Source: Aaosphaeria pasadenensis (taxonomy: Eukaryota > Ascomycota > Dothideomycetes > Pleosporales). Taken from it: 64,000 nucleotides of DNA. The stretch is from assembly GCA_022813625.1 (NCBI GenBank), contig JAKLMB010000005.1, positions 682,001-746,000 of the forward strand. The letters are read 5' to 3'. Below, piece by piece: positions 58,213-64,000 of the stretch. The notes beneath the pieces are model-generated. The model did not search any database. It was not told the DNA's origin and was given only the letters and a program-made list of their open reading frames with translations. Numbering within the stretch: the stretch's first letter is position 1; each line of letters begins with the position of its first letter. The position numbers were made by a program, and so were the translations under genes.

Positions 58213-59300
58213 ATGTCGAGCAGCGAGCAGTTTCATGGTGATCAATTGCGTTTGACTTCATTCCTGGCCGTGATCAATCGCATCCCTCAGCGATCTCAGC
58301 GGAGGGGCCGGCGATGCTTCTCTATACTTGAGCCCGATCGGGAGGCTGCTACTCCAGTTTCCTCTCTGTTACGAGGCAATGCTGATGCTCGCCGGCCAAA
58401 TGAGACATTGGCACGTGAATCTCCCATTAAACTTGTCGAAGTTCAATCGAATCCATTTGAAGATTTCAGTGTCACAGAATCCAATCATACGGTCGAAGAC
58501 CCACAAGAGACAGCATTGACTTTCTCGCACTCGTTTCACGGGGGTTGTGATATACCATTGATTCACGCAGATACGCCCTCTCGAACGAGCAGAAATTGGA
58601 TGCCGAAGCAAAGGGCAAAGCCGGTTGCTGATATCTCGCAAGCGGATGACGCATTTGCCCAAACAAGAAAGACAACTGTGCATGAGCTTTCCCTTGTCAG
58701 GACATTGACGAATGATGATATCTTCGAAAACTATGTAAAGATCACGCTGCTCTGTACCGTAGAAAAGCTAATGTTTTGCAGGGAGACGCGAGGTCGCCCG
58801 TTGTTCCAATCGAAGAAGTCGACCCTATCGAGGACAGCCAAATCATCACAGGCTTCAACCTGTCTAAGTCCAGACAGAATGACGGGGTCAAGTCGAGTAA
58901 GGTTTTGCGGCCAGGACGCATCAAAGGTGTTAGAAGTTCAGAGCAATCAGCAAAGACAAGGACTCGCAGACGCCATTTTGAGAACCCGCAGGAAATATCG
59001 GATGGTTTCTCCCCAGCAGAGCTGCATAGTGAACCTCATTTTGCCACGAAGATCGTAGCGAGACGTACATGGCCTCGTCGGGGCAAGCTGGCACCTGCTG
59101 ATGTACTCATACGGGAGCTTACGCTAGTGGCTGGAGACTGTCCTAGCCCTCCTTCGTCGGAACCTATTGATTTGCAATCAGACTTCGTTAATGCTTTCCA
59201 AACTCTGGGCAGCACTGAACATCATTCGAGCACCTCAAGTCTGGCTCCCGACATCAACATGGAATGGTTCACTGTTCGCCCACCCCTAGCAAAACTATGA
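58213..59300 (+). CDS. Uncharacterised protein
   Basis: Two exons, 58213-58734 and 58782-59300, separated by a 47-nt intron with GTAAAG donor and TTTTGCAG acceptor, give 346 aa. The protein is hydrophilic, Ser/Arg/Glu-rich and probably largely disordered; basic patches (SQRRGRRCF, KTRTRRRHF) suggest a nuclear protein. No TM segment or signal peptide is seen. I do not recognise a family. A further coding-like frame runs past the stop to 59437; skipping 59187-59239 as an intron would join it and give 374 aa (see findings), so the C-terminus is uncertain. Confidence 0.55.
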
Positions 59301-59437
59301 TCACGAGTACGGCCAGCAAACAAGTTAGTCTCCAATTATCACGAATCACTGCCCCTGAAAGAGCCGAAAGTGATTCGGGGACGGAATACAGTCAGGCAGG
59401 CAGTTTCATGTCGAGCGATGTCGAAGAATTAGAATGA

Positions 59438-60654
59438 CCCAACCAATAATTTCATCACTGCACACAATGAGTTCTGAATTAGCAGGGCAAAAGAGCAACA
59501 GGCAATGAGGAACTTACCTCCAACATAACACTGTCACCACCACCCCATTTATCAATAGGAAACTGAGGGTTCGGTATTTTCCCAAGAGGAGCAGAAGATA
59601 TCATATCATCTTATGGAAACTATTGAGAATAAATCTGAAGGTCAACATTAGTCTCTAATGGCCAGTCAGCTTCTTCGTTTGTGATTATCAGAACATAGAC
59701 GCTTCGGCAACCAACGTGCACTTTGTAAAGAGGATTTGGATCACCCCAATCCACCTCGACAATACAAACCACTCATGCTCGCCATCGGCGCCGCTGTACG
59801 AAGCTTCTACACTCTTGAAAAGAAAAGAAAAAAGACTATCGATAGTGCTATGGTGTGACAAATTCACTAAGCGTATTGCAACTTGATTTACAAGCCCATG
59901 GGTTATGTACTGTGGTTGTTCGTTCATTTATAATGCAACAATATGTACCACACTAAGTCTGAAGTTTTATCCGAAATAAAACCTCCATAATTCCACAACA
60001 ACATCAAATCATTTGGTCTTCATTGGCAAACAAGAATTTCCCGAGGGCTGAAGAATGAAGTCTCTACACGCACTTAAAATCTTAGTTTTGAGTACTTACT
60101 ACATATCTAAGTACGCTGATGGTTTGAATCTCCTGATCGCCATCTAGCTAGGTAGACAATCGACCAACGATACCAACTAAGAAAAATAGGAAATTAAATA
60201 GGCACTTCCTTGTGAGCTCTACCTTAGCCATAATCGACATACTTCTAGATTGAAATCGAGGTTGTATCGTAGTGGGAGTGATGTGTTGGACTAGTATCAT
60301 CTGGTTAGGAATTCTTGCCTCCAGAATACCTTGTCAAAGACGGGGTTATTTTTTCTGGGAAATATAATGAATTTAGCTGTACCTTAGCTTGATTGGATCA
60401 AATGTTCTTTTGTATTGTAACGATTGTTATGGGCGTGGCTAAATTCCCACGCTTTTAATCGTGGTTTTCTTAGTCGCTTCATTCGCGCACGAGGGAAAAA
60501 TGATTAACACGGCAACGTCAACAGACATCGTTGGAGAAGTAGATATTTCCTTGTTGCTATTCATACGGCACCTGGTATAACCACAGGACGCCTCTGCATT
60601 ACTCTCTATACAATCATGTCATGAAATCTATGGCACATATCGACGTTTGATCAT
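59438..60654. other. AT-rich intergenic region with the decayed fragment
   Basis: Apart from the fragment at 59520-59927 this 1.2-kb stretch is AT-rich and holds no gene, repeat or RNA that I recognise. Confidence 0.5.
59520..59927 (-). pseudogene. Decayed protein-coding fragment of unknown family
   Basis: A minus-strand frame begins MNEQPQYITHGLVNQVAIR and runs to about 59765, where the apparent coding frame shifts by one base. The next frame continues for about 43 codons (VDWGDPNPLYKVHVG ... WPLETNVDLQIYSQ), then meets TAG and TAA three codons apart, and stays open for another 28 codons in the same frame (APLGKIPNPQFPIDKWGGG ... VMLE). It ends at a perfect GTAAGT donor. A matching acceptor GTGTGCAG lies about 60 nt further on, immediately followed by TGA. 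The text is protein-like throughout, so a gene broken by one frameshift and two or three stops is the best reading. The family is not recognised. An alternative is chance low-complexity similarity. Confidence 0.5.
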
Positions 60655-62391
60655 TTAGCTCGTGTCCATGTCGTCGTCATCGCCCTCTTTCTCGACCGTC
60701 TTCTTCACACCGTCCAAGAACGCCTTAACTGCATCACCGCCTCCGACCGGCATACCTCCACCTCTCAGATACCCGCCGTTCTCGACGTCGATCTTGAGCG
60801 CCTGGCTGACGTTTGGCAGTCCGCCGTCCCTCAAAGCGACCGTCAAGCTGCCGAGACTTTGTCGCATTTGTGGTGAGGTGAGAACGCGTCGTAGAACGTC
60901 TCTCTTGTCTTCTTCGTCGAGGGATTCGATAACTGCCTTAGCCTCCTCTGACTCTGGGTCGATCTCAGATACGTTGTCGATCTCTTGTGCAAGGAGGAGA
61001 ATGATTGGGGGAAGATTTGCACATAGCGCGTCTAGAAGAGCTGGTGATGCCTTCTCGATGACCGGGATAGTGTTGTTAGGTGACAAAAGATCCAAAAGTG
61101 TTGTGAAATGACCCGAGGATGGCTGTCCACCGCTACCGCTCCCACCGGCGAGGTTACCACCTTGGATAGATTGCAGGAAATTCTGAACCGCCGCTTGAGC
61201 ATCGTTCGAGCCTATTGCGGCACTACTAAACGTTAGCTGTTGTACAGCAATGAGTCGCATGAAACAATGTGGATGCCGTGGCGGGCGAGAAGGCTAGATG
61301 ATACAGTTGAATATTTGGTCTATTGATACACATGAACGGCACTCATCCGGTGCACAATTTCATGAATGAATTTGGATCCTTAAAACGCCGCCTCGTATAG
61401 AAGGCAAATGCTCTCGCATGCAGGGCTTCTTGGAAAGCCACCCATATCTGGGCAGGAAGATCGACCGCGCCACGGCAATTGTAAACTGGTACGAATGTTT
61501 GAGACCTACGCTCGACCGCCATCAGCTCCTCCTTCTCGAGACTCTTCGCCTTCTTCTCGGATATCACCGCCAGTAGCTCCCGGTCCTGCGCCTCCTGTGC
61601 TTCCATGTCGATCACGACCAGGGTGGTTTGTGCCTTCCACGTCCTCCATTGTCTCATCTTCATCATCATCGCCGCTAGGTCCGCCACGGCTGTTTGCGGT
61701 GGCAAGCTCGGCCTGGACATCGACGTCCTCGCCATTCAAGAGGAGATCGATGATCTGTCCAATCTTAAGGTCCCGCTCGCTGAACCAGCTGGGATCGTTC
61801 CGTGGGTGTTGTGACTTGGACTGTAACCAGAAAAGGTATCGCTGAGAACTGGAGTTGAACTTGAGGACGAAGATTCGGCCATCGGTCGGCGACTTGAGGT
61901 TCTCCGAATCGGCGCCTGCGTCAGCGCCTAGGTATGGAAGGAAAGAAGCATCGCCGGGAATCATGAGAAGGTCGAGCTCGGGTTCGTCGATGGATGCGTT
62001 GCGGGGCCGCCAGCAGAAATGGACGAAGTCTATATCACGTCAGATGTTTCCAAAGTACACTGTGCGATGCTGAACCGACCATCTCCCATGTAGAGGTATA
62101 CATAGCCGGGGGTTTGGATAGGTTTCACTTTGGGATTCGGGCTGCCACTCTGCTAAAGTTAGTGACAAAGCTACACCTAAATAAAGAGAAGATGGGATGG
62201 TTCCTCGGAACGAAGTTTCCCGCCTCCTCGAGTTATGCCATTTGTCCTTCCAGCTCCGAACTTTGGCTTGGAGGAGACCGTTCTGGTGAGAGGCGGTGGA
62301 CGATGCAGCGAGACGGTTGTATTAAGATCTCACTTACTAGATCAAGGTCGCATTTGCCAGCCTTGAAAGTGATGAGAGGTTGAAACGACAT
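60655..62391 (-). CDS. RPN13: 26S proteasome ubiquitin receptor Rpn13
   Basis: Four exons, 62391-62338, 62149-62080, 62029-61510 and 61225-60655, 404 aa. Rpn13 sits on the proteasome lid/base and binds ubiquitin through its N-terminal Pru domain: LITFKAGKCDLD, TPGYVYLYMGDDFVHFCWRPR, GRIFVLKFNSSSQRYLFWLQ. An acidic and Gly-rich linker follows. The C-terminal DEUBAD (UCH37-binding) domain spans FTTLLDLLSPNNTIPVI to the acidic tail. The presence of the DEUBAD is like animals and S. pombe and unlike budding yeast. Introns 1 (188 nt) and 3 (284 nt) are much longer than the local norm. Head to head with the eL6 gene. Confidence 0.93.
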
Positions 62392-62678
62392 ATTTGCGGA
62401 GAGGCGGGGTGCTGAGTTACGTATAGTCGGAAGCTCCACTCTGAACAGTTTGGGGAGAGCTGCCTTCTTGTCTGTTTGTGAGGCTAGAGACCATGCGCCA
62501 CAGCGGGAAAACTATTCACCGAAACCCGGATGCGGAGCACCTAGCGCTGTGGCGCGCACGGACTAAAGTAGTCTAGTGCATTTGGCTCGCTTATTGGAAT
62601 CGCACTTTCCAAAACGACTTCGCGGATTGCACACATCAACTCCTCGAACGACGACGACCCCGGAGCCACAATTCGAAA
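62392..62678. promoter_or_regulatory. Bidirectional promoter, RPN13 / RPL6
   Basis: Only 287 bp separate the two start codons. A perfect 10-bp inverted repeat, GCGCCACAGC (62495-62504) and GCTGTGGCGC (62546-62555), is spaced by 41 bp near its centre and would present the same site to both genes. Confidence 0.6.
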
Positions 62679-63535
62679 ATGTCGGACCAGAAGGCAGCAT
62701 CGAAGAAGTTTGGCAAGAGTGAGCGGTCGATACCGCATCACAGCCAGAAGGCCAGCAAATATTACCCTGCTGAGGACCAGTCCGTCCCTAAGAAGGTATG
62801 TTGAAATGGACGACGACGACGACGATATGGGAAGAGAAAATTGCAGATACCCAGGCAGCGGTGAGGCCGACCTTCTGCGTAAAGCAGAACGATGTGGCAG
62901 CACGGTGTCCAGAGATCTCATACAATTCTCGACAACCCGTCGATGTGGGAAATATCGAACTGGCTGGCTAACGCACAATCTACAGGCGCGCAAGTCTCTC
63001 CGCCCAGCGAAGCCCCGACAGTCTCTCACTCCTGGTACCGTCGTGATCCTCCTTGCTGGTCGCTTCCGCGGCAAGCGTGTCGTTCTCTTGAAGCACCTCC
63101 CCCAGGGTGTTCTCCTCGTTACCGGTCCCTTCAAAGTCAACGGTGTTCCCCTCCGACGGGTCAACGCCCGATATGTCATCGCCACATCAACGAAGGTGGA
63201 TGTTTCCGGCATCGAAGAGTCCGTCCTGAACAAGGCCAGCGAGGATGGCTACTTCACCAAGGACAAGGAGAGCAAGAAGACCGGCGAGGATGCTTTCTTC
63301 AAGCAGGGCGAGAAGCCTGAGGTGGGTTGACCCCCGAGTGCAAGGAAATTCAAATTAGCAAAATTACTCACAGTCGCAACAGAAGAAGGAGGCCTCCAAG
63401 GACCGTGTCGCCGACCAGAAGTCCGTCGACAAGGCTCTTTTGGCTACCATCAAGAAGGAGGCGCACCTCGTTGACTACCTCGCCTCTTCTTTCAGCCTCC
63501 GCAGGTCTGACAGGCCACACGCAATGGTCTTCTAA
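62679..63535 (+). CDS. RPL6: 60S ribosomal protein eL6
   Basis: Three exons, 62679-62795, 62986-63321 and 63383-63535, giving 201 aa. Recognised from the eL6 core: TPGTVVILLAGRFRGKRVVLLKHL, TGPFKVNGVPLRRVNARYVIATSTKVD, and the C-terminal KALLATIKKEAHLVDYL with the closing LRRSDRPHAMVF. The first intron is 190 nt, longer than the local norm, as is common for ribosomal-protein genes; no snoRNA boxes were recognised in it. Codons are strongly biased (GTC, ATC, AAG), as expected for a highly expressed gene. Confidence 0.96.
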
Positions 63536-64000
63536 GCGGTTGAGATAGACGGGCAATTGGCGTTACAAAGTGCATGGGATGAAAGACGAATTCGGCACGC
63601 TGCAGCCGTAATAGCAGGTTTTCAATGTCACTAGCCTTCGTGCAACGGCAACGGCAAGCCAATTTTATTTTCCTCATATTTTTTGTTTTTTTCATGGAAG
63701 GGTCCGGTTCCTTTTTTTTCTGCATGATTCTACAGGCTGTCCCTTGTATTCCCCAGGCAGGCACAGACGAATTCGAGAAAGAAAGACCGTCCGAAAGTGA
63801 AAAATCATTGATTTTGGCGAAATGGGTGTGCTGTGATGTCATGTCATGAAGAGCGGGCGCGCGTTATGAAAAGGAAAAAGAAAAAATCCCCACATCGAAA
63901 TAGACCTCATGAAAGCACGTTTCTGTAATTACTGATGTTCCTGTGAAGCAGATCTGCGTTGCGTGTGTCGTGGACGTATGTACATCTCTCTGTAGCGGCT
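63536..64000. other. 3' flank of RPL6, no gene seen
   Basis: 465 bp to the window edge with T-rich stretches near 63660-63720. No coding signal. Confidence 0.5.

Noticed and set aside
61226..61509. Coding-like stretch inside the 284-nt intron of RPN13
   Set aside because: It reads open in one frame, but skipping it joins the acidic linker to the DEUBAD domain in phase, and the open frame is not in phase with both neighbours.
62796..62985. Possible snoRNA in the first intron of the eL6 gene
   Set aside because: The intron is long enough, but no credible C (RUGAUGA) and D (CUGA) box pair is present.

Overview
The window is filamentous-fungal nuclear DNA (Ascomycota, Pezizomycotina type). Nearly every gene has short GT-AG introns of about 47-75 nt, and the recognisable genes are conserved eukaryotic housekeeping genes together with typical Pezizomycotina genes: a Zn(II)2Cys6 factor, a Git3-type GPCR, a Yvc1 channel and an FlbC-like C2H2 factor. 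All exon boundaries were assigned by hand from splice-site consensus and reading phase, and the phase sums close for every multi-exon model. I cannot name the species.

Left block (1-13.6 kb): six genes that look like a small catabolic cluster. They are a zinc alcohol dehydrogenase, an AtuA/DUF1446-family protein, acetoacetyl-CoA synthetase, a Zn2Cys6 regulator, an HSL-type alpha/beta hydrolase and a short-chain dehydrogenase. Three of the promoters carry TCGG...CCGA inverted repeats. In bacteria AtuA belongs to acyclic-terpene catabolism, whose end product acetoacetate is the substrate of acetoacetyl-CoA synthetase. Ester or terpenoid catabolism is therefore a reasonable but unproven reading. 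A degenerate CCCTAA (telomere-like) tract lies just after the block.

Middle block (14.3-40.4 kb): dense housekeeping. In order: a six-TM protein of unknown function, RNase H2 subunit C, a second membrane protein, DNA polymerase delta subunit 4, the scavenger decapping enzyme DcpS, a Git3-like GPCR, a ubiquitin C-terminal hydrolase, Arc1 (tRNA-binding aminoacylation cofactor), UDP-glucose 4-epimerase, a SUN-domain nuclear envelope protein, the wybutosine enzyme Tyw4/Ppm2, Atg18 and a PI31-like proteasome regulator. Several pairs are head to head (cdm1/DCS1, GAL10/SAD1, PPM2/ATG18).

Gene-poor block (40.4-54 kb): about 10.9 kb with no supportable gene, then an FlbC-like C2H2 transcription factor with a long 5' region. 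The block contains a G-quadruplex-prone run, microsatellites and a 9-bp tandem repeat.

Right block (54-63.5 kb): a 16-exon Yvc1/TRP vacuolar cation channel with microexons and four unusually long introns, an unrecognised gene, a decayed gene fragment, and Rpn13 and ribosomal protein eL6 sharing a 287-bp bidirectional promoter that carries a perfect 10-bp inverted repeat. No tRNA, rRNA, CRISPR array or transposon coding sequence was recognised.
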